The notes under the pieces: generated by a model | Seen by the model: only the letters and a program-made list of their open reading frames with translations | Told to the model about the DNA's origin: nothing | Database searches by the model: none | Program-made: the position numbers and the translations under genes | From: Neoarius graeffei | Lineage: Eukaryota; Chordata; Actinopteri; Siluriformes; Ariidae | Direction: 5' to 3' | Length of the DNA: 64,000 nucleotides | Assembly (NCBI RefSeq): GCF_027579695.1 | Contig: NC_083587.1 | Span: 57,514,238-57,578,237, forward strand | Shown here: positions 33,085 through 46,100 of the stretch, in pieces | Layout: each line of letters starts with the position of its first letter | Numbering within the stretch: the first letter of the stretch is position 1

Positions 33085-34679
33085 TACAGTTGTGGTCAGA
33101 AGTTTACATACAGTGACATGAATGTCATCTTGGATATGAATGTCATGGCAATATTTGGGCATTCAGTAATTTCTTTGAACTGTTCTTTTTCTGTGGCAGA
33201 ATGATTGTACAGCACACATCTTTAATAAAAAAAACACTAGAATTTGGTGCACAAGTTTTCATTTTCTTTGGGTTTTCTGAAATCAACACAGGGTCAAAAT
33301 TATACATACAGGGTCAAAAATCTACATACAGCACACCTAATATTTGGGTAAAATGTCTCTTCGGAAGATTCACCTTGACTAAACATTTTTGTTTACCATG
33401 AACAAGCTTCTGGCAGAATTCTGATTGGATATGTCACGACTCTTCATGGTAGAATTGGTAGAGTTCAATTAAATTTTTTTTTTTCTTGGCATGGACTCGA
33501 CTTATAAGCATGATCCATATATTTTCAATAGGGTTGAAGTCAGGACTTGTTTTAAGCTTAATGTTAGTCTGCTTTATCCTTCACAACCAGCTCTGATGCG
33601 TGTTTGGGTTCATTGTCCTGCTGTAACTCCCAAGTCGTGTTCAAGTTTCTGATGGTTTATGCTGAAGAATTCTGAGGTAGTCCTCGTTCTTCATTATTCC
33701 ATCCACTTTGTGCAATGAACCAGTTCCACTGGCAGTAAAACAGCCCCAGAGCATGATGATCCTACCACCACCACCAGCTGGTACAGTGTCCCTCTGTACA
33801 TGGTGGTCATTGTGGCCAAGCAACTCAATCTTTGTCTCATCTGACCATACAGCTATCCTCCAGAAGGCTTTTTTCTTTGTTCATGTGGTCAGCTTCAAAC
33901 TTTAGTTAAGCTTGAAGGTGTCAATTTTGGAGCAGGGGGTTATTTCTTGGATAGCAGCCTCTTAGTCCATGGTGATCTGAACTGTAGACAGTGATCCATC
34001 AGCTTCCAGTTCATGGCAGGGCTGTGCCATGGTGGTTCTCAGGTTGTTCCTGACCATCCAAACCAATTTCCTTTCAGCTAAGGGTGACAGTTTGGGTTTT
34101 CTTGAAACAAAGTAGCTTGGCAAAGTGACCACACCTCACAATAACTTGCATACAATTGTTTGAACTGATCTTGGAATTTACAGTTGTTTAGAAATGGCTC
34201 CAAGAGACATTCTGGAGTTGTGTATATCTGCGATCCTCTTTCTCAGATCTGCACTGAGCTCCTTGGACTTTCCCATTTTACTGTGTGTTGGTCAATCCAA
34301 TGAGTGCTGTAAACAAACCCTTTTTATGAAGGCACAGAGAAGCTACCAGCTATAACCAATCATGATCACTAACAGGAAGTTAAGAGACCTCGGTCTTGGC
34401 AAGATGAGAGACATTTTGGAAGTTTCAGCACCTCTGAATTAATAATCTAAGTGAGTGTATGTATATTTTTGACCCTGTGTTGATTTCAGAAAACCCAAAG
34501 AAAATTAAAACTTGTGCACCAAATTCTAGTGGTTTTTTTTATTATTATTAAAGATGTATGCTGTACATTCTGCCACAGAAAAAGAACAAAGAAATTACTG
34601 AAAGCCCAAATATTGCCATGACATTCATATCCAAGATGACATTCATGTCACTGCATGTAAATTTCTGACCACAACTGTA
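33085..34679 (-). mobile_element. Tc1-like transposon, second family, decayed
   Basis: TA-bounded with ends cagttgtggtcagaagttta and the inverse. Its long inverted ends include gacatgaatgtcatcttgga. Length 1,595 bp. It sits in the degenerate minisatellite, which continues on both sides. Confidence 0.92.
33560..34290 (-). pseudogene. Remains of Tc1 transposase
   Basis: The minus-strand frames are broken. The clearest piece, 33641-33823, reads HNDHHVQRDTVPAGGGGRI then MLWGCFTASGTGSLHKVDGI, the glycine-rich segment between the first and second catalytic aspartates of Tc1 transposases. Flanking domains need several frame changes. Confidence 0.8.
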
Positions 34680-35008
34680 GCATGTACTATGCATGCTTGT
34701 ATCCAAGTATGCTAGTTTGCAAATCCAGAAGTAGGAAAGTATGCTAAATAGTGTGCAAGTGTAACACAACTTGACGAGTATGCTAGTTTACAAGTATGTA
34801 AGAATATAAATATGTTAGTATGAAAGTATGCAAGTATGTTAGTATGAAAGTCGGGACAGAAAGCAAGTATGAAAATATGCAAGTGTAACAAGACGTAAGA
34901 AGGCAGTATCTAAGTATACTGATCTAGAAGTACGAAAGCGTGCAAGTGTGCAAAGTATGTAAACAGGAAAGTATGAATGTAAGTAAGTAGAAAGATATAT
35001 AAACAATC
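34680..35008 (+). repeat. Degenerate minisatellite, segment 2
   Basis: Resumes the agtatgctagttt/agtatgaaagt units right after the Tc1 element and runs to the next Tc1 insertion. Confidence 0.7.
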
Positions 35009-35121
35009 TACAACCCCGATTCCAAAAAAGTTGGGACAAAGTACAAATTGTAAATAAAAACGGAATGCAATGATGTGGAAGTTTCAACATTCCATATTTT
35101 ATTCAGAATAGAACATAGATG

Positions 35122-35292
35122 GGGGTGTCGTGGCTCAGGTGGATAAGGCGCCCTACCATAAATCCGGGGACCTGGGTTCGATTCCAACCTGAGGTCATTT
35201 CCCGATCCCTCCCCATCTCTCTCTCCCGCTCATTTCCTGTCTTTACACTGTCCTATCCAATAAAGGTGAAAAAGCCCAAAAAATATCTTAAA
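35122..35292 (+). mobile_element. tRNA-derived SINE nested in Tc1 copy B (SINE-4)
   Basis: 171 bp: the head ggggtgtcgtggctcaggtg carries box A, and ctgggttcgattcc box B. A tctctctcccgctcatttcc body and an A-rich tail follow. An exact 17 bp duplication agaatagaacatagatg flanks it (35105-35121 and 35293-35309). Copy A of the same transposon has this target once, uninterrupted. Transcription sense is plus, opposite to the transposase. Confidence 0.95.
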
Positions 35293-35419
35293 AGAATAGA
35301 ACATAGATGACATATCAAATGTTTAAACTGAGAAAATGTATCATTTAAAGAGGAAAAATTAGGTGATTTTAAATTTCATGACAACAACACATCTCAAAAA
35401 AGTTGGGACAAGGCCATGT

Positions 35420-36496
35420 TTACCACTGTGAGACATCCCCTTTTCTCTTTACAACAGTCTGTAAACGTCTGGGGACTGAGGAGACAAGTTGCTCAAGTTT
35501 AGGGATAGGAATGTTAACCCATTCTTGTCTAATGGAGGATTCTAGTTGCTCAACTGTCTTAGGTCTTTTTTGTCGTATCTTCCGTTTTATGATGCGCCAA
35601 ATGTTTTCTATGGGTGAAAGATCTGGACTGCAGGCTGGCCAGTTCAGTACCTGGACCCTTCTTCTACACAGCCATGACGCTGTAATTGATGCAGTATGTG
35701 GTTTGGCATTGTCATGTTGGAAAATGCAAGGTCTTCCCTGAAAGAGATGTCGTCTGGATGGGAGCATATGTTGCTCTAGAACCTGGATATACCTTTCAGC
35801 ATTGATGGTGTCTTTCCAGATGTGTAAGCTGCCCATGCCACACGCACTAATCCAACCCCATACCATCAGAGATGCAGGCTTCTGAACTGATCGCTGATAA
35901 CAACTTGGGTCGTCCTTCTCCTCTTTAGTCCGAATGACACGGCGTCCCTGATTTCCATAAAGAACTTCAAATTTTGATTCGTCTGACCACAGAACAGTTT
36001 TCCACTTTGCCACAGTCCATTTTAAATGAGCCTTGGCCCAGAGAAGACGTCTGTGCTTCTGGATCATGTTTAGATATGGCTTTTTCTTTGAACTATAGAG
36101 TTTCAGCTGGCAACGGCGGATGGCACAGTGAATTGTGTTCACAGATAATGTTCTCTGGAAATATTCCTGAGCCCATTTTGTGATTTCCAATACAGAAGCA
36201 TGCCTGTATGTGATGCAGTGCCGTCTACGGGCCCAAAGATCACGGGCACCCAGTATGGTTTTCCGGCCTTGACCCTTACGCACAGAGATTCTTCCAGATT
36301 CTCTGAATCTTTTGATAATATTTTGCACTGTAGATGATGATATGTTCAAACTCTTTGCAATTTTACACTGTCGAACTCCTTTCTGATATTGCTCCACTAT
36401 TTGTCGGCGCAGAATTAGGCGGATTGGTGATCCTCTTCCCATCTTTACTTCTGAGAGCCGCTGCCACTCCAAGATGCTCTTTTTATACCCAGTCAT
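35420..36496 (-). CDS. Tc1 transposase, uninterrupted DD34E ORF
   Basis: Cut-and-paste transposase that binds the element ends and inserts at TA. The 358-codon frame has no internal stop. The Met at residue 19 (position 36442, [13 protein letters not shown]) gives 340 residues, the usual length for the family, and is the likelier start. In that numbering residues 1-110 form the two-part paired-like DNA-binding domain ([17 protein letters not shown] recognition helix). An arginine-rich linker follows, then the catalytic domain with [16 protein letters not shown] and [11 protein letters not shown]. There are exactly 34 residues between the second Asp and the Glu. It ends KRKGDVSQW. It lies in the candidate first intron of nek10, antisense to the gene. 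Activity also depends on the ends; a few substitutions relative to a family consensus could still inactivate it. Confidence 0.85.
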   Translation of the reverse strand: MTGYKKSILEWQRLSEVKMGRGSPIRLILRRQIVEQYQKGVRQCKIAKSLNISSSTVQNIIKRFRESGRISVRKGQGRKTILGARDLWARRRHCITYRHASVLEITKWAQEYFQRTLSVNTIHCAIRRCQLKLYSSKKKPYLNMIQKHRRLLWAKAHLKWTVAKWKTVLWSDESKFEVLYGNQGRRVIRTKEEKDDPSCYQRSVQKPASLMVWGWISACGMGSLHIWKDTINAERYIQVLEQHMLPSRRHLFQGRPCIFQHDNAKPHTASITASWLCRRRVQVLNWPACSPDLSPIENIWRIIKRKIRQKRPKTVEQLESSIRQEWVNIPIPKLEQLVSSVPRRLQTVVKRKGDVSQW

Positions 36497-36806
36497 GTTA
36501 ATGACCTATTGCCAATTGACTTAATGAGCTGCAATTTGGTCCTCCAGCTGTTCCTTTTTTGTACCTTTAACTTTTCCAGCCTCTTATTGCCCCTGTCCCA
36601 ACTTTTTTGAGATGTGTTGCTGTCATGAAATTTCAAATGAGCCAATATTTGGCATGAAATTTCAAAATGTCTCACTTTTGACATTTGATATGTTGTCTAT
36701 GTTCTATTGTGAATACAATATCAGTTTTTGAGATTTGTAAATTATTGCATTCCGTTTTTATTTACAATTTGTACTTTGTCCCAACTTTTTTGGAATCGGG
36801 GTTGTA

Positions 36807-36875
36807 GTAGGCAAGTATATGATTAGGTGAATATGCAAGTCTAAAATTATGCAAAAAATCAAATTAGAATGTAAG
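36807..36875 (+). repeat. Degenerate minisatellite, segment 3
   Basis: A few weak gcaagtatatga/gaatatgcaagtc-type units after the Tc1 element. The last trace of the array before the nek10 exons. Confidence 0.45.
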
Positions 36876-37029
36876 CATGCTGTCACCACTATCAATATTG
36901 AACATGTCTAGAAGATGTCAGTTTTTTGTTCCATCGTCTTACATTCTGTCCCTATACAGTGAGGAATACAGTGTGTCTAGCTACTTGGTTTGACTGAGCA
37001 TAATAAAATTCATAATGTTTCATCTGCAG

Positions 37030-37119
37030 GGATGAAAGAGGGACGACCATTTCCAAAATGCCTCCTCCAGATAGACGAGCGAAAACGCTTAATAGATCTT
37101 TTCCAAAAGCTAAAGAGAA
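37030..37119 (+). CDS. nek10: nek10 start exon (residues 1-20)
   Basis: Acceptor cag ends at 37029 and donor gtaagg starts at 37120. The first 28 bases are 5' UTR. The ATG at 37058 opens MPPPDRRAKTLNRS, which aligns with the human MPDQDKKVKTTEKS-type start. An upstream ATG at 37032 is in another frame and would read a different peptide into the next intron, so 37058 is preferred. Confidence 0.85.
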
Positions 37120-40100
37120 GTAAGGCCTTATAGTGTGTGCTTCATGAAAAATTAAGTACATTTCTACTCTGAATTTCCATTCCTAAAGTTGTGTTTATTT
37201 TCAGAGAGCTTCTTGATCTGCGGAGGCTTCTTTCATTTGTGTCTGCCCCGTTTTCGAAGCAGCAGGTACAAATAAAAGGACAGGGGATCAAGTTCAAGTA
37301 TCTTTGGAGCACATACGCTGACATTATATTTCATTGCAGACAGTATCAACTGTTTTGTTGGTCAACTTCATTTCATTTGTTATTATCCATCTGTTCCTGC
37401 AATTCAGGCTTGCAACACATTTCAAAAAAAGTTGGGACAGGAGAATGTACAGTAGGGCTAGTAATAGAGGTAAAACAAATAATGACGTGATTAGAAGCAG
37501 GTGATGTCAACATGTGATTATAATCATGATTTGGCACAAAATCAGTATCGAAAGGCCTAGTCTTTGAAGAGCAAAGATGGGCCGAGGATCTCCAGTTTGT
37601 CAACAAATGCATGAGAAAATTATTAAAATGTTTAAAAACAATGTTCCTCAAAGAAAAGATGGAAAGGGATTTGGATATTTCACCCTCTATGGTGCATAAT
37701 ATCATTAAACGATTCAAGGAATCTGGAGGAATTTTGGTGTGTAAAGGGCAAGGGCTCAAGCCTAATCTGAACACCCGTGATCTCCAATCTCTTGGAACCA
37801 TCGTTCATCCATAGCTGATATAACCACATGGGCTCGGATTACTTTGACAAACTTTTATCAAGCACTACAATACGGAGTTAGATCCACAAACACCAGTTAA
37901 AACTTTACTGTGAAAAAAGGAAGCCTGGTGTTAACTGTGTCCAGAAGCACCGTCGACTTCTCTGTGCTCTGAGGCATCTGGGATGGACCATCACACAGTG
38001 GAAACGTGTATTGTGGTCACACGAATCAGTATTCCAGGTCTCTTTTGTAAGAAATGGATGCTGTGTGCTTTGAAGACAAAAAGGACCATCCAGACTGTGA
38101 CCAGGAACAGGTCCAAAAGCCAGGGTATGGGGTTGTGTCAGTGCCTTTGGCAAAGGGAACTTACACTTCTGCGATGGAGCATTAATGCAGAAAAGTACAT
38201 TGAGATTTTGGAGCAACATATGCTGCCTTCAAGATGACATCTTTTCCAGGGATTTCAACAAGACAATACAGAACCACCTTCTGCACACATTACAAAGGCA
38301 TGGCTATGGAAGAAGAGGGTGTGTCCCCTCTGTCCCCAATAGAGAATGTATGGCGAATTTTGAAACTGAAACTGTCCATAAACATCATTTCAGTGTTGTG
38401 AGAAGGAATGGCAACATTATAAAGTGGTAAATGTCCCAACTTTCTTTGAAAAGTGTTGCAAGAATCAAAATTAAAATAAGTGTTTACTTTGGGGAAAAAA
38501 TGTAATTCATGAGGTGAACATCAAATAACGTGCTGCTGTATTCTTTTGAATGCAATAGAGGTCAAAGATTGTTTACAAATCACTGTTTTCAATTTCAACA
38601 TACCGTCCCAAATTTTTCTGATTTGGGGTTGTACATACCAGTCCACAGGAAATCAGAGTAAGGGCAGAAAACCCCAGAATTCTCCTCAGGTAAATGAGAA
38701 CAGGAAGCACATGAGGTACACAGCAACAGAGGCAGTGGAGCTCGATAAATTCAGGTGAGTAATTCTGATACTTTGTACGGCAGTCACCAGTTTCTGATTT
38801 AATCTGTTAGGTCTTGTTTATACTTGATATACAGTTAGGTCCACATATATTTGGACACTGACACAAATTTTGTTTTTTTACCTGTTTACTGAAACATATT
38901 CAAGTTATAGTTGTGTAATGGACATGGACATAAAGTCCAGACTTTCAGCTTTCATTTGAGGGTATCCACATTAAAACTGGATGAAGGGTTTAGGAGTTTC
39001 AGCTCCTTAACATGTGCCATCCTGTTTTTAAAGGGACCAAAAGTAATTGGACAATTGACTCAAAGGCTATTTCATAGGCAGGTGTGGGCAATTCCTTCGT
39101 TATGTCATTCTCAATTAAGCAGATAAAAGACCTGGAGTTGATTTGAGGTGTGGTGCTTGCATTTGGAAGATTTTGCTGTGAAGAAAACATGCGGTCAAAG
39201 GAGCTCTCCATGCAGGTGAAACAAGCCATCCTTAAGCTGTGAAAACAGAAAAAACCCATCCGAGAAATTGCTACAATATTATGAGTGGCAAAATCTACAG
39301 TTTGGTACATCCTGAGAAAGAAAGAAAGCACTGGTGAACTCATCAATGCAAAAAGACCTGGACGCCCACAGAAGACAACAGTGATGGATGATCGCAGAAT
39401 AATTTCCATGGTGAAGAGAAACCCCTTCACAACAGCCAACCAAGTGAACAACACTCTCCAGGAGGTAGGCGTATCAATATCCAAATCTACCATAAAGAGA
39501 AGACTGCATGAAAGTAAATACAGAGGGTTCACTGCATGGTGCAAGCCACTCATAAGCCTCAAGAATAAAAAGGCTAGATTGGACTTTGCTAAAAAACATC
39601 TAAAAACACCAGCACAGTTCTGGAAGAACATTCTTTGGACAGATGAAACCAATATCAACCTCTACCAGAATGATGGAAAGAAAAAAGTATGGCGAAGGCA
39701 TGGTACAGCTCATGATCCAAAGCATACCACATCATCTGTAAAACACGGTGGAGGCAGTGTGATGGCTTGGGCATGCATGACTGCCAGTGGCACTGGGTCA
39801 CTAGTGTTTATTGATGATGTGACACAGGACAGAAGCAGCCGGATGAATTCTGAGGCATTCAGAGACATACTGTGTGCTCAAATCCAGCCAAATGCAGCCA
39901 AACTGATTGGTCGGCGTTTCATAATACAGATGGACAATGACCCAAAACATAAAGCCAAAGCAACCCAGGAGTTTATTAAAGCAAAGAAGTGGAATATTCT
40001 TGAATGGCCAAGTCAGTCACCTGATCTCAACCCAATTGAGCATGCATTTCACTTGTTAAAGACTAAACTTCACACAGAAAGACCCACAAACAAACAGCAA

Positions 40101-43100
40101 CTGAAAACCGCTGCAGTAAAGGCCTGGCAGAGCATTAAAAAAGAGGAAACAGCGTCTGGTGATGTCCATGAGTTCAAGACTTCAGGCAGTCATTGCCAAC
40201 AAAGGGTTTTCAACCAAGTATTAGAAATGAACATTTTATTTACAATTATTTAATTTGTCCAATTACTTTTGAGCCCCTGAAATGAAGGGATTGTGTTTAA
40301 AAAATGCTTTAGTTCCTCACATTTTTCTGCAATCATTTTGTTCAACCCACTGAATTAAAGCTGAAAGTCTGAACTTCAACTGCATCTGAATTGTTTTGTT
40401 CAAAATTTGTTGTGGTAATGTACAGAACCAAAATTAGAAAAATGTTGCCTCTGTCCAAATATTTATGGACCTAACTGTATATTTATAGCCGCCTGTGTAT
40501 ATGCAAGATGACTGATTTGTGCACCAGGATCCTGGACTTTTAGATGAATAAAAGTAAGGCCTTGTTTTAAATTTGAGACATGGACCAAGACACTTACTTT
40601 GATGCTGGAAGTTTTCAGCAATATTGATTTTCCATTACCTTTAGCAGAAACTCTTATCCAGAAGGACATACCCAAAGCAGCCTGGGGGGCAGTTGCCTTG
40701 CTCAAGGGCACTTTAGCCATTCCTGCTGATCCAGGGAATCAAACCAGCAACCTTTTGGTCCCAAAGCTACTTCTCTAACCATGTGGCCATGGCTTCCCAA
40801 CACTTTTGAGCTAATTTTAATTGATTCATTGATTTTAACCCATAAGGCATGCAGGTAAGTCTGTGAGCAAAGTTGCTTCTTGCATTGCCAGTGCTTCTAC
40901 ACATGAAGTCAACATCAAGCATAAACCAAGTTTTAGTCCTTAGCATTTGCCTTTTCATTGGGAGATCGCAAGTTCAAATCCCAATGATGTGACAGCCCTC
41001 CATGGCTGGGAACAAAGGGAGCAAATTTGGTCATGATCTCTGGGTGGGAGAATGGCACACTCTCCATCCCCTGTCAGTCACAATAACAATGGGCAATTAT
41101 AGGCATCTGTGAACTTGTATGTGGAAGAGGGCGGATAGCACATTGCTCAGCGTGTATTATGCTGCCACATGTCATGTTTTAGCATTTACTCTGTGACCAA
41201 ATTGGGGAGAAAATGGGGGAAAAGCCTCATCTTGTGCAAAATAGTGTACAAAAAGTGGAAGTGTGAATTGTAAAAGTTTCTGATTGTTGACTCAGCTTCA
41301 ACCTTTTGGAAGAAGAAGAACAACAACTTTATTCATCACACTTGTGAAATTCCTCTCTGCATTTATCCCATCTGAAGCAGTGAACACACATGCAAGCAAT
41401 GAGCACACCCACAAGCAGTTAGGTGTTTCGCTCAAGGGCACCTCAGCCTAAGGCCACCCCATGTTAATCTAACTGCATGTCTTTGAACTGTGGGAGAAAC
41501 CCAGAGGAAACCCACACAGACACGGGGAGAACATGCAAACTCCACACAGAAAGGCCCCCATCGGCCACTGGGCTCAAACCCAGAACCTTCTTACTGTGAG
41601 GCGACGGTGCTAACCACTACACCACCATGCCATCGGAATCATAATTTTCAAGATGTGAAATACAAGTGTTATTTTTACCTCCACCAACTTTATTGGAGGA
41701 GGTTATGTGTTCGCGTCCGATTGTTTGTCTGGTCCCAACATAACTCAAAGTAGTGAACGGATTTTGATGAAATTTTAAGGAAAGGTATACCACGGGCCAA
41801 GGAGCAATTAATTAGATTTTGATGCAAATCCAAATATGTGGCTTGGCGGAGGTATGCACTTTCCCAAGTGCCTTTCATTCACCATGTGTATTAGAGGACT
41901 CAAACCAATGTCCGACAGTTTCAGGCATGAAAATGAACATTTTTAATATTGCTCCACCTTCAGTAAAGGGTTTGACCCGAAAGTGATGGATATTTAATCT
42001 TCCACAGTGTGAAGTACAGGGAGCAGAGGCATTTCTCTGGCCATCCTCATCACAGTCTCTTCTCGGATATCTTCACTGCCCTGATCAAAAACCGACTCAA
42101 CTGCAGGTTCGCAAATATACAAACACTTCACATGCAAAGCAAAAAATCTCACTGCAAAGCTCTCATCACTGATGATTCTCTTTTGTTGGGGGGGAAATGG
42201 TGTTACAGTGAATGGCTGGACCATTCCTCATCTGAAAACATCCTCGGAGTTCTCATCTGCCTGAGATTGTTCATTAGAGAGCATCATTACCAGGTACCAA
42301 GTGTTCTCATTTTCTGTTTAAATGACTGGCTGCCTTGAAAATACTGTTGCAGATGATAATATAGACATCAATCCTGAGTTAGCTAATGACTACGGCAAGT
42401 GATCAGTCTTTTAACATAGCTGTGGAAAGTAAACAAGGCCAAACCCATACGAAAAAGAACAGTAAAGAACTTATAAGAATTTACCACTGTCTTAGTAGTA
42501 AATCCTTATAAATATAAGGATAAATCCTTATAAGGATTTATAAATAAATATATATGCCATGTATGATTTACTCCTGAAAGTGGCCCATTTTGCATTTTCC
42601 TCATACAAATTTTTTATGAAAATCTAGTATGTATGAAGTGAACATTGTGCATGGTTTTTACAGATAATGTGTATGATGAATTACACCGTCTTTGTATGCT
42701 TCATGTAATGTTTGTAGTTTTAAATTATATTTTACAGTTTAAAATGTATATGCCTTTTATATGTAAATCCACACAAACATATGTGGATTTACATATAAAA
42801 GGCATATACATTTTAAACTGTAAAATATAATTTAAAACTACAAACATTACATGAAGCATACAAAGACGGTGTAATTCATCATACACATTATCTGTAAAAA
42901 CCATGCACAATGTTCACTTCATACGGTACATACTAGATTTTCATAAAAAATTTGTATGAGGAAAATGCAAAATGGGCCACTTTCAGGAGTAAATCATACA
43001 TGGCATATATATTTATTTATAAATCCTTATAAGGATTTATCCTTATATTTATAAGGATTTACTACTAAGACAGTGGTAAATTCTTATAAGTTCTTTACTG

Positions 43101-46100
43101 TTCTTTTTCGTATGGGAAATGTCAGGAAGATCAACATTTTCCTCCAATAAGTTGGTAAATTAGTAAGAAAGGACGTCTTATGACTAATCACAGTACAGTA
43201 ATTATAATTCACATCGATCAAAGACTACAATAGTGCGAAACCTCGACATTTTTGTCGCAAACTTTCTTGTGAGCACAGTAAACACATGCACGACCTGATT
43301 CAAACAGGATTAGGAAATCTAAACACAGAAAATAAAAAAAAGATAGAATGATCCTGGCATGTTTACATTGCTTCTTCTTTTACATTTAGGGTTTTATGTT
43401 TGTGTAAATTGTGTTATGCCGTTTTTGTATGTGTGAATTTTGTGTTCGCACTTTTGTTCACACTTTTTTATTTCTATGATCGTGGTCATATGTTTCGAGT
43501 TGTCACCCCCACCCATTTTCTTCTTCTGGTTCTGAGTGTCACTACCCGGCCTGCTATTGTGCTCTAAGTGCGAGATGCCAGGAAAAGAGCCGTTGCATTG
43601 GTTTTATGATGCGTTGAGATCAAGTCTGTTCCTCACCAACACCAATAATATGTAAACACTGTCAGACTAAATAAAAGACATCACAAAAGTTCATGATTAT
43701 TTTACTCATTCGCATTATTTCTAGCCGCTTTATCCTGTTCTACAGGGTCGCAGGCAAGCTGGAGCCTATCCCAGCTGACTACGGACGAAAGGCGGGGTAC
43801 ACCCTGGACAAGTCGCCAGGTCATCACAGGGCTGACACATAGACACAGACAACCATTCACACCTACGGTCAATTTAGAGTCACCAGTTAACCTAACCTGC
43901 ATGTCTTTGGGGGAAACCGGAGCACACCCACACGGGGAGAACATGCAAACTCTGCACAGAAAGGCCCTCGCTGGCCACGGGGCTTGAACCCGGACCTTCT
44001 TGCTGTGAGGCGACAGCGCTAAACACTACACCACCGTGCCGCCCCACAATTAACAGTTATTCCACAAAATCGAGTTGTACATGAGCTGATAGCCGACGAG
44101 GTGCATAGCACCAAGTTGACTCTAAGCCATGTACTATGAGATTGAATGGAGTAACTGTTTTATTCTATTCACATTCACTGGATTTTGAGAAACAGAGCAT
44201 TTTTATTTTTGTTTTGCAAATACGATAAATAAAAACTTCATACAAAACATCTGACAAATTCATTCCCACTTTGAATGTAAACAAACCGGGGAAATGACAC
44301 AAGCAATTTGTGAAAAATGCTATAATTAGCCATATCAGACACTCGCTGGCTGTGCTGTGAAAATTGTCCATGCAGACGCTCATCAAAGTTTCCAAACCTG
44401 TCATTGCTTAATTCTTGAATATTTTCTATCATGAATAATCTCATTAAAAAGCTTATAATTTCTGCTTTCCAGAGAAATGTATCTGGTTAAGATCTCTTCA
44501 GTACTTTGGGAGTAATGGCAGGTTGAAGTCGGTACAACAGAGTAAAAACTCTCTGCTTGCGTGACATCGGGAAACTGCCGGTGCTTTTCTTTTTGAGTCA
44601 CGGGAAAGCGGTCAGTCTGTCTGTCTGTCTCTCTCTCCTGATCGGTTTCTCACTGGATTACTCGTCAGTATCAATCAGATAACTTTTACAGGGATGTTCT
44701 CTCGCTCTCACTGTTTCTGATGAAGGATTCAGCAAAATTTTCCCTCTGCTAGTTTTGATGTTATGATTCACGGGAGACTTTGAAGTGAGTTTTCATAGCT
44801 TTACCTACTTATTTTTTCAAATCAAAGCGATTCCTGTAAATAAATAACTATTTTAGAATATAACTGGAATTGTTTTGATGAAAAATATTGAGATCTTAGT
44901 GGTCGGAATGAGATTTTAAAAAAACGGAAGTCAGAAACGCGAGTGTCAATTTCAGTTCAGTTAATGTGAATTGTTTATTGGATGTGGCTCAGACAGTTTT
45001 TTTGAGGTTCGCCTTGAAAGCTGTGAATATTAATCGAAATAATCATTTATATTCTTTCATATAAACACTAGTGGGCCCTACTTTTGAGAAGCACAAAGGC
45101 CTACAGAGCACAAAGAGGGGATTATAAATAATCTTTTATTACTTTTTACTGATTGCACCGATTTAACATTTTGACCTAATTAGCATCATCAATACTAATT
45201 AAATACTAATTTGCATAATTTGTTTTTACTAATTTTTCAAACTTTGTATTCAGTATACAACCATCAATGAGCCTGCCAATTTCCATGTAAATATCGTGAA
45301 AAAATAAAGTTATTAAGAAAAAACATTTGATCTCATTGGTTAATGAGGCCCATTTTGGACCATGTGACCCTCGTACAGAATATCACGGCAGTTTTCAAAA
45401 AATTAAGCCGTTTCTTAAAGATTTGTAATATCTCAAGAACATAAACATATTTTAATTCTGTAAAAAATATGTTGTTCTGAATTCAGCATGACCAGTTTCA
45501 AGCAATTTGGATTGCATTTGAATTTTCACTTGATATGCCTACTATAATAATAATTCTTGAAAAATAAAAAAGATGCATTCTTACCATCAAATACTTTCAT
45601 TCCCTATTTTGTTGCTTTTTAAATTTTTTTTTGGTAGGGGGCTTCTTCTTCTTCATTAGGGTTGTTTCCTATTTTTTTTTTTTTTTTTTTTTGCAATTGT
45701 CAAACCATTTTAAAGGTGCATTACCGCCACCAACTGGGCTGGAGTGTGGAACAGGAGATATTGGGGGGGGGGGGAACACACCATATTCTTTTAGCCATTT
45801 CTGTTTCTTTTAAATACTTAATAACAATTTGGGGGGTTTTGTTTTCGAGTAGAGTTTTTATTTCATCCTCGGTTGGTTCAGTGACACGCTCCGCCATTTT
45901 GTTTTTCTCTATTGATAGCCCAGTAGTAGAGTAGCCAATCAGAGGGTGTGATTGCTCATATCCAGTGAATGTGGATAGAATAATATTGTGTACAAGTTAT
46001 TGTAACCTGTGAGCAACAACGTATTCCATAAAGGCTGATCTTTAATTTGAAACAAAACAGTCATGTTAGTGTCTGAATCATTCATCGCATATCTTCTCCA

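Larger units (their letters stand above)
35009..36806 (-). mobile_element. Tc1-like transposon, copy B, with open transposase
   Basis: Same family and ends as 1075-2682 (caaccccgattccaaaaaag). TA at both borders. Without the SINE at 35122-35292 and its extra target copy, the length is about 1.6 kb, as in copy A. The target is the degenerate minisatellite. Confidence 0.95.
44160..45983 (-). mobile_element. Crypton-like element, second copy, interrupted by RepX
   Basis: Same inverted ends as 2920-3589, opposite orientation. Removing RepX (44325-45548) leaves about 0.6 kb, close to the first copy. The minus-strand start MAERVTEPTEDEIKTLLENK is at 45838-45897, followed by decayed sequence and T/G runs (45673-45692 and 45762-45773). 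Confidence 0.55.

Noticed and set aside
37032-37119. Alternative nek10 start at the upstream ATG (37032)
   Set aside because: Its frame reads MKEGRPFPKCLLQ and does not join in phase with the conserved next exon. The ATG at 37058 does, and aligns with the mammalian N-terminus.
42645-42910. Two identical 61-codon ORFs on opposite strands
   Set aside because: Mirror images produced by the palindrome, not separate genes.
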